Shown: positions 10,282 to 20,422 of the stretch, piece after piece | Position numbering within the stretch: the first letter of the stretch is position 1 | Layout of the letters: every line of letters begins with the position of its first letter | Assembly (NCBI RefSeq): GCF_003852425.1 | Contig: NZ_QAJN01000008.1 | Span: 1-64,000, forward strand | Length of the DNA: 64,000 nt | Reading direction: 5' to 3' | From: Paucibacter sp. KBW04 | Lineage (GTDB): Bacteria > Pseudomonadota > Gammaproteobacteria > Burkholderiales > Burkholderiaceae_C | The notes under the pieces: model-generated | Told to the model about the DNA's origin: nothing | The model's input: the letters and a program-made list of their open reading frames with translations, nothing else | The model's database searches: none | Position numbers and translations under genes: made by a program

Positions 10282-11108
10282 CTCGCAAATCAGCCAAGAC
10301 CAAGACCCTCGACATCCAGGGCACCCGCGTGGCCATGGTGTCGTCGCCGCAAGGCGACTACATCTCGCTGACCGACATGCTGCGCGCCAAAGACGGTGAA
10401 TTCTTCATCTCAGACTGGCTACGCAACCGCAACACGGTGGAGTTTCTGGGCATCTGGGAGTCGATTTATAACCCCGCGTTCAATTACGGCGAATTCGCCA
10501 CAATTAGAAGTCAGGCCGGGCTCAACAGCTACAAGATCAGCGTCAAAGAGTGGGTGGAGAAGACCGGAGCCATCGGCCTCAAGGCCACGGCAGGCCGCTA
10601 CGGCGGCACCTACGCTCACCCCGACATTGCCTTTGAATTCGGCATGTGGATCAGCCCCGAATTCAAGATCTATTTGGTCAAGGAGTTCCGCCGCCTCAAG
10701 GAGGATGAGAACAACCGCCTCCAGTTGGGTTGGAACCTGCAGCGCACGCTTTCCAAGATCAACTACCGAATCCACACCGACGCGATCAAAGACACCCTGA
10801 TCCCGCCCACCATCACCAAGGCGCAGGCCAGCCAGGTGTACGCCAGCGAGGCCGACCTGCTGAATATGGCGCTCTTCGGTCAAACCGCCAAACAGTGGCA
10901 AGACGCTCACCCAGACACAGACGGCAACCAGCGCGACCACGCCACGCTGGAACAACTGGTGGTGCTGACCAATCTGGAAAGCCTCAACGCCGTTTTCATC
11001 CGCCAAGGCCTCTTAGCCCCGGAACGCCTGCACAAACTCAATGACATCGCCATCACGCAAATGCGCAGTTTGCTGACTGATCACAACATCAAAAAGCTGG
11101 CGTCTTGA
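10278..11108 (+). CDS. KilA-N domain protein
   Basis: The 276-residue product has the KilA-N domain architecture known from phage and mobile-element DNA-binding proteins. Residues ~15-125 contain YISLTDMLRAKDGEFFISDW, an ...NRNTVEFLGIWE segment and GRYGGTYAHPDIAFEFGMWI, followed by SPEFKIYLVKEFRRLKEDE. The C-terminal half is helical. Proteins of this type often sit beside type I restriction-modification genes, where their role is not settled; control of expression or an antiviral or anti-restriction activity are options. The GTG start overlaps the upstream gene by four bases. A 208-bp gap separates it from hsdM. Confidence 0.85.
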   Translation: MTRKSAKTKTLDIQGTRVAMVSSPQGDYISLTDMLRAKDGEFFISDWLRNRNTVEFLGIWESIYNPAFNYGEFATIRSQAGLNSYKISVKEWVEKTGAIGLKATAGRYGGTYAHPDIAFEFGMWISPEFKIYLVKEFRRLKEDENNRLQLGWNLQRTLSKINYRIHTDAIKDTLIPPTITKAQASQVYASEADLLNMALFGQTAKQWQDAHPDTDGNQRDHATLEQLVVLTNLESLNAVFIRQGLLAPERLHKLNDIAITQMRSLLTDHNIKKLAS

Positions 11109-11126
11109 AGAACGGAAAAACCAAGT

Positions 11127-11138
11127 CTTGGCGCCAAG
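11127..11138. repeat. 12-bp palindrome between the KilA-N gene and hsdM
   Basis: CTTGGCGCCAAG is a perfect palindrome in the 208-bp non-coding gap 11109-11316. It could be an operator, for example for the KilA-N protein upstream. No promoter could be assigned with confidence in this gap, and hsdM has no clear Shine-Dalgarno sequence. Confidence 0.35.
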
Positions 11139-11316
11139 AGTACGAGTCATGGCAATAGCCCTCTTGGACTCTTTACGGCGGGCTCTTCCAAGAGAGATGG
11201 ATAAGAGTGGCTGCCGAGCCCAAATGCTCTCCTCATCAGCCATCGACCCCTGCGGCGACCGCAAGCGCCAACAACGATGGATTGATTGATAAAACCCACA
11301 CGACCGGATTCCCCCA

Positions 11317-13827
11317 ATGCCCTTGACCCTGCCCCAACTGGAGCGCCACCTCTTCAAAGCCGCCGACATCCTGCGCGGCAAGATGGACGCCTCTGAATTC
11401 AAGGAATACATCTTCGGGATGCTGTTCCTCAAGCGCTGTTCCGACGTGTTCGAGCAGCGTCGCGCCGAAGTGATTCAGCTTGAAATTGAATCCGGCAAGA
11501 CGCCTGCTGAAGCCGAGGCCTCGGCCGAGAACAAGCGCTGGTACAAAAAAGATGGCTACTTCTGGGTGCCCAAAGAGTCGCGCTACAGCTACCTCGTCAA
11601 CAACTCGCGACAAGCCAACGTCGGGAGCCTGCTGAGCAAGGCCTTGGCAGGCATTGAGGGCGACAACGTCAGCCTCTACGACGTGCTAGAGCACATCGAC
11701 TTCACCCGCAAAATCGGCCAAAGCAAGATCCCCGACATCAAGCTGCAGCAGCTCATCACCCACTTCAGCCTGCACCGCCTGCGCAATGAAGACTTCGAGT
11801 TCCCCGACTTGCTGGGCGCCGCCTACGAATACCTGATTGGCGAATTTGCCGACTCGGCCGGCAAGAAAGGGGGCGAGTTCTACACGCCACGCTCGGTGGT
11901 GCGGATGATGGTGCGCCTGCTCAAGCCCGAGCTCAAACACGACATTTACGACCCCTGCTGCGGCTCTGGCGGCATGCTGATCGCCGCCAAGGAATACATC
12001 GACGAGCACGGCGAGGACGGTCGCAAGGCCAACCTGTTTGGCCAGGAGTTCAACGGCACGGTCTGGTCCATCGCCAAGATGAATATGCTGCTGCACGGCA
12101 TCAGCACGGCCAATCTGCAAAACGAAGACACCCTGGCCGAGCCCCAGCACGTCGAGGGGGGCGAGCTGATGCACTTTGACCGCGTGCTCACCAACCCACC
12201 CTTCTCCATCGCTTGGGGCAACACCGAAGTGGATGCCGACGGCACGCCTGCCTGGAAGCCCAAGTTCCCCGAGCGCTTTCCCTACCAGGTGCCCCTGGGT
12301 GCCAAGAAGGCGGACCTGATGTTCCTGCAGCACATGGTCCATGTGACGCGCGACGGCGGCATGATCGCCACCGTCATGCCCCACGGCGTGCTGTTTCGGG
12401 GGGGCGATGAAGGCGACATTCGCGCGGCACTGGTGGAGCAGGACCTGCTGGAGGCCGTCATCGGCGTGGCGCCCAATCTGTTTTACGGCACAGGCATCCC
12501 AGCCTGTGTGCTGGTTTTGCGACAACAGGTCGCCAATGGCGCCAACCGCGTCAGCGGCAAGCCTGCCGAGCGCCAGGGCAAGGTGTTGTTCATCAACGCC
12601 GACCGCGAGTACTTTGAAGGCCGCGCCCAGAACTACCTGCTGCCCGAGCACATCGAAAAAATCGTCAACACCTTCGACGAGTTCCGCGCCATCGACGGCT
12701 TCTCAGCCATCGTCGACAAGGCCACGCTCAAAGCCAACGGCTACAACCTCAACATCCGCCGCTACGCCGACAACGCACCACCACCCGAGCCGCACGATGT
12801 GCGGGCCCACCTGGTGGGCGGCATCCCCAAGGCCGAGGTGGCTGACAAGGCCAAGCTGTTCAGCGCCCATGGCTTGAACCCACTGGACCTGCTGGTGGAG
12901 CGTGACGCCAAGTATTTCGACTTCGCGCCCGCCCTGGCCACACGGCAATCACTCAAGCCCGCCATCGAAGGCAATGCCGGGATCAATGCCAAAGAAGCCG
13001 CCATCCGCGCCGCCTTCGAGCAATGGTGGCAGGCCCACAGCGCCCGCATCACGGCGCTCTCGGGCCAGATGCAACAAGGCGAGGACAAGGCCTCCAGCCT
13101 GGTGGCCCTGCGCGCTGACCTGCTGCAAAGCTTCAGCCAAAGCCTGGAAGCCATAGGCCTGCTCGACCCCTTCCAGGTGCGCGGCATCGTGGCGGGTTTT
13201 TGGTACCAAACCAAGTATGAATTCCTAACCCTGCAGGCACGCGGCGCCAAGGGCGTGGCCGATGCCTGGCGCACCAGCATCGTCACCGCGCTGGAAGACA
13301 AGGCCAGCAAAGAAAGCCCGCTGGAGCACAAGCTGGTCAAGTTCCTGATGAGCGATTTCGTCGAAGCCATCACCGAGCTGGAAGCCAAAAAGGCCGAGCT
13401 GGACAGCCAAATCAAAGCCGCCAGCCCCAAAGAGGCCGAGGGCGAAGAAGGTGAAGCCGCCGAGGTGGCAGCGGACGAAGGCGACGACGAGAACGCCGTG
13501 GACGAAGCCCAGCTCAAGGCCTGGAAGAAGGAACTGGCCGCCGTCAAAAAGCAGCTCAAGGCCAAGCACGACAGCTTCAAACAGCACATCGATGCCGCAG
13601 TGGATGGCCTGAGCCCTGAGGCCTCTGCCGACTTGCTGCTGACCATTCTGCACAACGACATGAAGGCCATCGTCGAGCGCTACATCGCCGCCCAGCGCAA
13701 GCAGATCGTGGCGGCGTTTGAGACCTGGTGGGACAAGTACCGCGTGACGCTGACCGAGATTGAGGGCAAGCGGGATGAGGCGGCCAAGGCGCTGCAGGGT
13801 TTTTTGAAGGGGTTGCGGTATGTCTGA
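11317..13827 (+). CDS. hsdM: Type I restriction-modification system, DNA methyltransferase subunit
   Basis: HsdM methylates adenine in the recognition sequence and is also needed for restriction. The N-terminal HsdM helical domain ([20 protein letters not shown]) is followed by the N6-adenine methyltransferase domain. That domain has SAM-binding motif I DPCCGSGG at residues 212-219 and catalytic NPPF at 293-296. At 836 residues it is well above the ~500-550 of classical HsdM. The extra C-terminal ~300 residues contain an acidic Glu/Ala-rich stretch (about 705-728) and long Lys/Ala-rich helices that look like coiled coil. The stop overlaps the hsdS start by eight bases. Confidence 0.95.
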   Translation: MPLTLPQLERHLFKAADILRGKMDASEFKEYIFGMLFLKRCSDVFEQRRAEVIQLEIESGKTPAEAEASAENKRWYKKDGYFWVPKESRYSYLVNNSRQANVGSLLSKALAGIEGDNVSLYDVLEHIDFTRKIGQSKIPDIKLQQLITHFSLHRLRNEDFEFPDLLGAAYEYLIGEFADSAGKKGGEFYTPRSVVRMMVRLLKPELKHDIYDPCCGSGGMLIAAKEYIDEHGEDGRKANLFGQEFNGTVWSIAKMNMLLHGISTANLQNEDTLAEPQHVEGGELMHFDRVLTNPPFSIAWGNTEVDADGTPAWKPKFPERFPYQVPLGAKKADLMFLQHMVHVTRDGGMIATVMPHGVLFRGGDEGDIRAALVEQDLLEAVIGVAPNLFYGTGIPACVLVLRQQVANGANRVSGKPAERQGKVLFINADREYFEGRAQNYLLPEHIEKIVNTFDEFRAIDGFSAIVDKATLKANGYNLNIRRYADNAPPPEPHDVRAHLVGGIPKAEVADKAKLFSAHGLNPLDLLVERDAKYFDFAPALATRQSLKPAIEGNAGINAKEAAIRAAFEQWWQAHSARITALSGQMQQGEDKASSLVALRADLLQSFSQSLEAIGLLDPFQVRGIVAGFWYQTKYEFLTLQARGAKGVADAWRTSIVTALEDKASKESPLEHKLVKFLMSDFVEAITELEAKKAELDSQIKAASPKEAEGEEGEAAEVAADEGDDENAVDEAQLKAWKKELAAVKKQLKAKHDSFKQHIDAAVDGLSPEASADLLLTILHNDMKAIVERYIAAQRKQIVAAFETWWDKYRVTLTEIEGKRDEAAKALQGFLKGLRYV

Positions 13828-15085
13828 AGCAATGTGCACCGCCTCCCTAGGACAGAACATTAAGGTGCTGTCAGGGTTCGCTTTTCCCTCAGAAGGATTT
13901 AATCAACTCGTTGGCTTACCCCTGATAAGAATCCGTGACCTCGCGTCCTCAGACACGGAGGTTCGATTTAAGGGTAGGTATGACCCCACCTACCTGATTA
14001 AAAAGGGCGATGTTCTCATTGGGATGGACGGAGATTTCGAGGTCCATCGCTGGACTGGAGAAATCGCTCTATTGAATCAGCGTGTATGCAAGGTTGAGGC
14101 AGCTACGCGAGAGCTCGATCAGCGGTTCCTTTATTGGTATCTCAAGCCCAGAGTTGCAGAGATCCACAGGCGCACACCACAAACCACCGTTCGCCATCTT
14201 TCAGCGAGCGACCTCTACCTCATTCCGATGCCGCCAATCAGCGCAGACGAACAGGCAGCAGTTTCCCAAGTTCTTGACACCCTCGACACCGCCATCCACG
14301 AAACCGAGGCGATCATCGCCAAGCTCAAGGCCGTGAAGCAGGGCTTGCTGCACGATCTGCTGACGCGCGGCATCGCAGCCAACGGCGAACTGCGCCCGCC
14401 CCAGGCCGAGGCTCCGCATCTCTACAAGGAGTCGCCGCTGGGGTGGATTCCGAAGGAGTGGGAAGTCGAGTCGGTCACCAAGGTGTGCTCTGATGTAGTC
14501 GATTGCCCTCACTCAACGCCGAATTACCAAGACCAAGGTGTGTTGGTTGCCAGAACCATGCACATCAAGGACGGGATATTCCTTGAAACGCTGGCTTCGC
14601 GAGTTTCTGAGCGCCAGTACCAAGATCGAATTGCTAGGCTCGAACCGCAGGCAGGTGACGTGATCTTCACGCGTGAAGCACCAGTTGGCGAGGCGTTCGT
14701 CATACCTTTGGGTATGAGAATTTGCCTCGGACAACGAGTGATGTTGCTAAGACCAAAGAACGGTCGACTGGTTGCGCAGTACCTGCTTGCTCAAATCTAC
14801 TCAGGTGCTGTCAAGGATCGGATTGCAACGCTGACCTCAGGGACAACAAATCCGCACCTCAACGTCTCGGAGGCAAAGGAATTCGAGATTCCGCTGCCGC
14901 CATTCGCTGAACAGCAAGAAATTGCAAAGCGCCTGAACGAGCACGAATCACGTCTTCAATCGGAAATTAGCGAGCAAAAGAAGCACTTACTCTTGAAATC
15001 CGGCCTCATGGACGACCTCCTAACCGGCCGCGTCCGCGTCACACCACTGCTGGCCGAGGCCGCACTAGAACAGGGGAGCGCCTGA
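13820..15085 (+). CDS. hsdS: Type I restriction-modification system, specificity subunit
   Basis: HsdS chooses the bipartite DNA sequence recognised by the M2S1 and R2M2S1 complexes. Two target recognition domains (about residues 5-140 and 210-365) alternate with two similar helical spacers. The central spacer reads [20 protein letters not shown] and ends in LLHDLLTRG; the C-terminal one ends in [12 protein letters not shown]. The repeated LLxDLLTxG/R ending shows the usual internal duplication. The recognition domains are visibly poorer in G+C than the spacer and the flanking hsdM and hsdR genes, as expected for segments exchanged between strains. Start overlaps hsdM; the stop overlaps hsdR by one base (TGATG). 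Confidence 0.95.
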   Translation: MSEAMCTASLGQNIKVLSGFAFPSEGFNQLVGLPLIRIRDLASSDTEVRFKGRYDPTYLIKKGDVLIGMDGDFEVHRWTGEIALLNQRVCKVEAATRELDQRFLYWYLKPRVAEIHRRTPQTTVRHLSASDLYLIPMPPISADEQAAVSQVLDTLDTAIHETEAIIAKLKAVKQGLLHDLLTRGIAANGELRPPQAEAPHLYKESPLGWIPKEWEVESVTKVCSDVVDCPHSTPNYQDQGVLVARTMHIKDGIFLETLASRVSERQYQDRIARLEPQAGDVIFTREAPVGEAFVIPLGMRICLGQRVMLLRPKNGRLVAQYLLAQIYSGAVKDRIATLTSGTTNPHLNVSEAKEFEIPLPPFAEQQEIAKRLNEHESRLQSEISEQKKHLLLKSGLMDDLLTGRVRVTPLLAEAALEQGSA

Positions 15086-18000
15086 TGGGCTGGGAACTCG
15101 AAGACGTTGAAAAGCCCTTTGTCGCCCAGTTGCAGGCCCTGGGTTGGGCACATATCGAAGGCAGCCTTGACGACCCGGCGGTGACCGGCCGCAGCGGCTT
15201 TGCCGAGGTGATTCAAGAGCGGCTGCTGCGCGAACAGCTGCTTGCGCTGAACCCTGGGCCCGATGGCGCGCCCTGGCTGGACGAGGCGCGGCTGGATGAG
15301 GCCGTGGCGGCCATCACCCGGCTGGGCACGCACAGGCTGATGGAGGCCAACGAGAAGGCCACCGCCTTGCTGACCCGGGGCCTGACGGTGGACGGCCTGC
15401 CCGGCTGGCACGGCGGGCGCGGGCAGACCATACGCTTCATCGACTGGGACAAGCCGGCCAACAACCGCTTCACCGTGGTCAACCAATACCGTGTGGATTG
15501 CCCGCCAGGCTTCAACAGCGCCAAAGCTTTCATCGTGCCTGACCTGGTGCTGCTGGTGAATGGCATTCCGCTGGTGGTGGTGGAGTGCAAGAGCCCCTCG
15601 GTGCCCGAGCCGCTGGCCGAGGCCGTGGACCAACTGCGGCGCTACAGCAACCAACGCAAGGCAGCGTTTGAGGTGGATGACAACGAGGGCAACGAGCCTT
15701 TGTTTGCCACCAACCAGTTGCTGGTGGCCACCAGCTTTGACGAAGCCCGCGTGGGCTGCGTGGGCGCGGCTTTTGAGCACTACGCCCAGTGGAAAACGGT
15801 GGTCGGCCCCGATGGCACGGGCAGCGAAATCGAGGTGGCGCAGGCGCTGGGTAAGGCGGTGTTGTCTGAGCAAGAGCGCCTCATCTCTGGGCTGCTGACG
15901 CCCGCGCATTTGCTGGATGTGCTGCAGAACTTCATGCTCTTCATGCAGGCGGGCGGCCAGACCATCAAGACGGTGTGCCGCTACCAGCAGTACCGCGCCG
16001 TGAACCGGGCGATTGCGCGCATGAAGGCCGGCCAGACGCGGCTGCAGCATGGCGAGCACGATCAGCGCGGCGGCATCATCTGGCACACCCAGGGCTCGGG
16101 CAAGAGCCTGACCATGGTGTTCCTGGTGCGCAAGATGCGCGCGGATGCTGGGCTGCGGCGCTTCAAGGTCATCGTCGTGACCGACCGCAAGGACCTGCAG
16201 GGGCAGTTGTCCCTGACCGCCACGTTGACCGGCGAGGTGGTGGAGGTGGCCGAGAGCGCCAGCGGCGTGAAGGCCCTGGCGCGGCGCAAGGGGCCGGGGC
16301 TGATTTTTGCCACCATCCAGAAATACCGTGACCCGGATACCGCCGGGGATGCCCCGCTGACGGCGGATGATCTGCCCAAGGCGGAAGAGCCAAAGGCAAG
16401 CTACAAAACCGACGAAAAATTTGAGGTGCTGAACGAGGACGACAGCATCCTCGTGCTGGTGGACGAGGCGCACCGCACGCAGGCGGGCGACCTGCACGCG
16501 AACCTGATGGCGGGCCTGCCCAACTGCGCGCGCATAGGCTTTACCGGCACGCCCATCATCATGGGCGACAAGAAGCGCACCCATGAGATTTTTGGCGAGT
16601 TCATCGACCGCTACACCATCAAGGAAGCCGAGGCCGATGGTGCGACCGTGCCGGTGCTCTACGAGGGCCGCACGGCCAACGGTGCCATCAAGGACGGCGC
16701 CAGCCTGGACGAGTTGTTTGAAGACCTGTTCCGCCAGCACTCGAAAGAAGAGCTGGAAGCGATCAAGAAGAAGTACGCCACCAAAGGCCATATCTTTGAC
16801 GCCCCGGCGCTGATTGCCGACAAGGCGCGCGACATGCTGCGCCACTATGTGAGCCACATCCTGCCCAATGGCTACAAGGCGCAGGTGGTGGCTTACAGCC
16901 GCTTGGCAGCGATTCGTTACTTCGAGGCCTTGCGCGCGGCCCGTGATGAACTGCTGGCCGAGGCCCATGCCCTCTCGCCCGAGGACAAGGCCTTGGATGA
17001 CGAGGCGCTGTGCCAACGGCCTGCGGGCGTGCAGGCGGTGGTGCAGGCCTGGCGCTACCGCGAGACGCTGGCACGCATCGAGTTCGCGCCCATCATCTCG
17101 GGCAGCAACAACGATGACCCGGCATGGAAGCCCTGGACCGACGGCGCTGCGCATGAGCAGTTGATCAAGCGCTTCAAAAAGCCTTTGTTCCATGCCAAGC
17201 CCGAGAAGACCGACGCGCTGGCCTTTTTGGTGGTGAAGTCGATGTTGCTCACCGGCTTTGATGCGCCGATTGAAGGGGTGATGTACCTCGACCGGCCCAT
17301 CCGCGAGGCGGAGTTGCTGCAGGCGATTGCCCGCGTCAACCGTACCGGCTTTGGCAAGCGCTGCGGCATCGTGGTGGACTATTACGGGGTGGCCCAGCAC
17401 TTGAAGGAGGCGCTGGCGGCGTATGCCGATGAGGACGTGGCAGGTGCGCTGGCCAGTCTGAAGGACGAGGTGCCGGTGCTGCGCGACCGGCATCTGCGCG
17501 TGGTGGATGTGTTCCGCCAGCGTGGCATCGATCAGCTCTCGGACACCGAAGCCTGTGTTGAGGCCTTGGGCAACGAGAAGCTGCGTGCTGAATTCGCGGT
17601 CAAGCTCAAGGCCTTTTTGGGCTCACTGGACACGGTGCTGCCTCGGCCTGAGGGCTTGCCCTACACCCAGGACGCCAAGAAGCTCGCCTACATCTACGCC
17701 CGCGCCCGCAACCGCTACAAGGACACACCGGTACTGGGCAAGGATGTCGGCGCCAAGGTGCGCAAGCTGATCGACGACCATGTGATCTCGCTGGGCATTG
17801 ACCCCAAGATCCCGCCGATTCAGCTGACCGACGCCCAGTTCGATTCGCAGGTGGCCCGCGCCGCAAATGACCGCGCCAAGGCTTCCGAAATGGAGCACGC
17901 CATTCGCTCCCACATCCGCAAGCACACCGACGAAGACCCGGTGCTGTACCGCAAGCTCTCAGAACATCTGAACGACATCCTCAAAACGCTGGGCGAAAAG

Positions 18001-18402
18001 TGGGACGAGGTGATCGCGCAGCTGCAAAAGATCATCGACGAACTGCGCACGGGCAAGGCCGGCAGTGCCGATGCACCCAGCGACCTGCCCGAGCATTGCG
18101 CGCCCTTTCTGCGCACCGTGCTGGATGTGGTGTGTGCGGGCCAAGCGCCCACGGGGGCCGAGTTGATGCGGCTGAAGGATGTGACGGTGGAACTGGTGGA
18201 CCTGCTGGTGCAGGAGCTGCAAGGCAATCGTGACATCTGGAGCCCGTATAAGCGCGCGGCGCAGGAAGACCTGAATACCCAATTGTTCGAGCATTTGATG
18301 CGCTTGCGGCCACCCTTGGTGGATACCGACAAGGCGGGCGTGCTGGCCGACAAATTGATGGAACAAGCGCGCGCCAGTCACGACAAGTTGGTGCAGGTCT
18401 AA
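15085..18402 (+). CDS. hsdR: Type I restriction-modification system, restriction (translocase/nuclease) subunit
   Basis: HsdR pumps DNA past the bound complex using ATP and cuts it at distant sites. The N-terminal nuclease fold shows D153 and E167-C-K169 (PD-(D/E)XK type). The SF2 motor has Walker A with GSGKS at 337-341, DEAH at 460-463, the TGTPI motif near 490, and helicase motif VI in QAIARVNRTGFGKRCG. The C-terminal ~300 residues form the helical M/S-binding domain. Length (1105 aa) is normal. Together with hsdM and hsdS it forms a complete, apparently intact system in a coupled operon. Confidence 0.96.
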   Translation: MGWELEDVEKPFVAQLQALGWAHIEGSLDDPAVTGRSGFAEVIQERLLREQLLALNPGPDGAPWLDEARLDEAVAAITRLGTHRLMEANEKATALLTRGLTVDGLPGWHGGRGQTIRFIDWDKPANNRFTVVNQYRVDCPPGFNSAKAFIVPDLVLLVNGIPLVVVECKSPSVPEPLAEAVDQLRRYSNQRKAAFEVDDNEGNEPLFATNQLLVATSFDEARVGCVGAAFEHYAQWKTVVGPDGTGSEIEVAQALGKAVLSEQERLISGLLTPAHLLDVLQNFMLFMQAGGQTIKTVCRYQQYRAVNRAIARMKAGQTRLQHGEHDQRGGIIWHTQGSGKSLTMVFLVRKMRADAGLRRFKVIVVTDRKDLQGQLSLTATLTGEVVEVAESASGVKALARRKGPGLIFATIQKYRDPDTAGDAPLTADDLPKAEEPKASYKTDEKFEVLNEDDSILVLVDEAHRTQAGDLHANLMAGLPNCARIGFTGTPIIMGDKKRTHEIFGEFIDRYTIKEAEADGATVPVLYEGRTANGAIKDGASLDELFEDLFRQHSKEELEAIKKKYATKGHIFDAPALIADKARDMLRHYVSHILPNGYKAQVVAYSRLAAIRYFEALRAARDELLAEAHALSPEDKALDDEALCQRPAGVQAVVQAWRYRETLARIEFAPIISGSNNDDPAWKPWTDGAAHEQLIKRFKKPLFHAKPEKTDALAFLVVKSMLLTGFDAPIEGVMYLDRPIREAELLQAIARVNRTGFGKRCGIVVDYYGVAQHLKEALAAYADEDVAGALASLKDEVPVLRDRHLRVVDVFRQRGIDQLSDTEACVEALGNEKLRAEFAVKLKAFLGSLDTVLPRPEGLPYTQDAKKLAYIYARARNRYKDTPVLGKDVGAKVRKLIDDHVISLGIDPKIPPIQLTDAQFDSQVARAANDRAKASEMEHAIRSHIRKHTDEDPVLYRKLSEHLNDILKTLGEKWDEVIAQLQKIIDELRTGKAGSADAPSDLPEHCAPFLRTVLDVVCAGQAPTGAELMRLKDVTVELVDLLVQELQGNRDIWSPYKRAAQEDLNTQLFEHLMRLRPPLVDTDKAGVLADKLMEQARASHDKLVQV

Positions 18403-18406
18403 GGCC

Positions 18407-19153
18407 ATGCAGGAGTCGCGGAAGTCACCCCATCGCAGCGCGGAGGCGCCAGCGTCAGAAGTTTGTATCGAAGTGGACGATCTGCACCTCACGATTCGAC
18501 GCAGTGCGCAGCGCCGAACCATGCAGATCACGGTGGAGCGAACGGGGGAGCTGATCCTGAGCGCACCGCCCGAGGTGGGGGTCGACCGACTCCGCGACTT
18601 CGTCAGCGAGAAGCGCTTTTGGATTTACACCAAGCTGGCCGAGAAAGGCCAGTTGCAGCGCAAGGTCCCGCGCAAGCAGTTCGTTAGCGGAGAGGCCTTT
18701 CTGTACCTGGGGCGCAGCCATCGCCTCAAGTGGGTGGATGAGCAAGACCTGCCCCTCAAACTGGTGAACGGCCGCTTTGCGCTGCGCCGCGATGCGCAGG
18801 CAGGTGCACGGGAGCACTTCATTCGCTGGTACAGCGAAAGGGCTCGCGTTAGGCTGTCAGGCCGTGTGGCCGACTACCAGTCACGCATGGAGGTGACTCC
18901 GGCGGGCGTGAGGGTGCAGGACCTCGGGTACCGCTGGGGCTCATGCGGCAAGGGGGACTGGCTGTACTTCCACTGGAAGACCATCTTGCTGCCCGCCCGC
19001 ATCGCGGAATATGTGGTGGTGCACGAGATCGCCCATCTGCACGAGCCGCACCACACGCCTGCGTTCTGGCTGCGCGTTGAGCGCGCGATGCCCGACTATG
19101 CGCAGCGTAGGGCCTGGCTGGCGGAACACGGAATTGATGTTGAGGGGATTTGA
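18407..19153 (+). CDS. YgjP/SprT-like (DUF45) metal-dependent hydrolase
   Basis: The 248-residue protein belongs to the YgjP family of zinc metallopeptidase-like proteins. The metal site is at the C-terminal end: HEIAH at 206-210 and a second histidine cluster HEPHH at 212-216. The preceding RWGSCGKGDWLYFHWK matches the conserved region before the active site. The ~25-residue N-terminus is poorly structured. It starts four bases after hsdR, so it is part of the same transcript. This family is frequently found in type I restriction loci, but its substrate there is unknown to me. It is probably cytoplasmic, as no signal peptide is seen. Confidence 0.9.
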   Translation: MQESRKSPHRSAEAPASEVCIEVDDLHLTIRRSAQRRTMQITVERTGELILSAPPEVGVDRLRDFVSEKRFWIYTKLAEKGQLQRKVPRKQFVSGEAFLYLGRSHRLKWVDEQDLPLKLVNGRFALRRDAQAGAREHFIRWYSERARVRLSGRVADYQSRMEVTPAGVRVQDLGYRWGSCGKGDWLYFHWKTILLPARIAEYVVVHEIAHLHEPHHTPAFWLRVERAMPDYAQRRAWLAEHGIDVEGI

Positions 19154-19159
19154 AAAAAC

Positions 19160-19336
19160 ATGGCGGACAACTTCACCTGTGAGTATTTCAAGCCGCTGAA
19201 CCGATGGAAGGGGCAGCGGCGAGACGAGTCGAATCCCGAGCAGAACCGCGCGTACGAGGGCCTGAGAATGGCATACGAAGTGACGGGAGGCTTGGGCCAA
19301 CCTGGTAAGGGACGCCTTGTTCCGGTAGTGGCATGA
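19160..19336 (+). CDS. 58-residue unknown protein translationally coupled to the next gene
   Basis: A short open frame starts six bases after the YgjP-like gene, and its TGA (19334-19336) overlaps the ATG of the following nuclease-like gene as ATGA. The product begins MADNFTCEYFKPLNRWKGQR and continues with a charged helix-forming stretch (DESNPEQNRAYEGLRMAYE) and a Gly-rich tail. Gene-like spacing on both sides and the ATGA junction argue that it is real, although it is below the usual length cut-off of gene finders. No motif is recognised. It could be a small subunit, or the remaining N-terminal part of a longer protein that once ran further. Confidence 0.55.
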   Translation: MADNFTCEYFKPLNRWKGQRRDESNPEQNRAYEGLRMAYEVTGGLGQPGKGRLVPVVA

Positions 19337-20301
19337 GCGACATCAAACTCTTTCGCCTCCAATCCGGCCGCGCCACCGAGCTGCAAGGCGATGCCTCCGA
19401 CCTGGAGAAGCCGCTGCAGAACCTCATCGAGGCCAATCTCGAGACGCTGCTGGGCATTCGCTTCCTGGCCACCGAGTACTCCACCGGCAAGACGCATGGC
19501 GGGCGCATCGACACGCTGGGCCTGGACGAGAACCACTGCCCGGTGATCCTGGAATACAAACGCTCGGTGGGTGAGAACGTCATCAACCAGGGCTTGTTTT
19601 ACCTGGACTGGCTGATGGACCACCAGGCCGAGTTCAAGCTGCTGGTGCTGGAGAAGTTCGGCAAGGCGGCGGCCGATGCCATCGACTGGAGCGCGCCGCG
19701 CCTGGTGTGCATCGCGGCGGACTTCACCAAGTACGACGGCCATGCGGTGCAGCAGATCAATCGCAATATCGAGCTGATTCGCTACCGCCGCTTTGGCGAG
19801 GATCTCTTGCTGTTGGAGCTGGCCAATGCCTCGTCAGCATCTGCGTCTAAAAACGGGGTTAGCAACAAGGTCAGCAAGCAGAGCAAGGACGCGAAAGACG
19901 CGCCGACCGAAAAGACCGTTGGCCCCGACAAGCCGTATGCAGAGATCGTTATGGGCTTGCCTTCTGAGCTGGCTGATTTGCTCGCCTCGCTGGAGGACTA
20001 CACCTTGTCGCTGGGCGACGACGTGCAGCGCAAGGAGCTGCGGCTGTACGTGGCCTTCAAGCGGCTGAAGAACTTTGCCACCCTGGTGCTGCAGCAAAAG
20101 CGGCTCCTGCTCTATTTGCACCTCCATCCAGTACCGGTAGTCCAGGCACTCAAAAATGCTCGGGATGTTTCTGACATCGGCCATTGGGGAACCGGTGATG
20201 TGGAGATTTCGCTGAGCACGCTCGCAGAACTGGAGGCAGCCAAACCTTTCATCGCCGCCGCTTACGAAGGAAGGTCACATCAGGGGACGACTACGCCGTG
20301 A
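19333..20301 (+). CDS. PD-(D/E)XK nuclease-like / DUF5655 protein
   Basis: The N-terminal ~165 residues look like a NucS/DUF91-type restriction-endonuclease fold. GGRIDTLGLDENHCPVILEYK gives D60 and the E74-Y-K76 pair of the PD-(D/E)XK active site. A Ser/Ala/Lys-rich linker (about 170-205) leads to a C-terminal DUF5655 domain (about 215-320; DYTLSLGDDVQRKEL, FATLVLQQKRLLLYL). Such proteins occur beside type I restriction systems and are predicted nucleases or nucleic-acid-binding factors. That nuclease activity is inferred from the motif. It overlaps the 58-residue frame by four bases and ends the coupled part of the island. Confidence 0.85.
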   Translation: MSDIKLFRLQSGRATELQGDASDLEKPLQNLIEANLETLLGIRFLATEYSTGKTHGGRIDTLGLDENHCPVILEYKRSVGENVINQGLFYLDWLMDHQAEFKLLVLEKFGKAAADAIDWSAPRLVCIAADFTKYDGHAVQQINRNIELIRYRRFGEDLLLLELANASSASASKNGVSNKVSKQSKDAKDAPTEKTVGPDKPYAEIVMGLPSELADLLASLEDYTLSLGDDVQRKELRLYVAFKRLKNFATLVLQQKRLLLYLHLHPVPVVQALKNARDVSDIGHWGTGDVEISLSTLAELEAAKPFIAAAYEGRSHQGTTTP

Positions 20302-20345
20302 TTGGGTTCTGGACTAAGGCCCCGCCAGATTTCATGGCCGAGCCT

Positions 20346-20409
20346 TATCACACGCCAATCCGGAAACTTCGAAAAAGTCTTTTCCCGATAAGGACTTGCT
20401 ATCACACGC
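20346..20409. repeat. 10-bp direct repeat pair upstream of a small gene
   Basis: TATCACACGC occurs at 20346-20355 and again at 20400-20409, 44 bases apart, in the short gap before the gene at 20423. The pair could be binding sites for a regulator; no palindrome is present in either copy. Chance occurrence cannot be excluded. Confidence 0.3.
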
Positions 20410-20422
20410 GAAAACGCCGCCC

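Noticed and set aside
14956-17493. A long minus-strand frame opposite hsdR
   Set aside because: It is a shadow of the hsdR coding sequence; no motif or ribosome-binding site.
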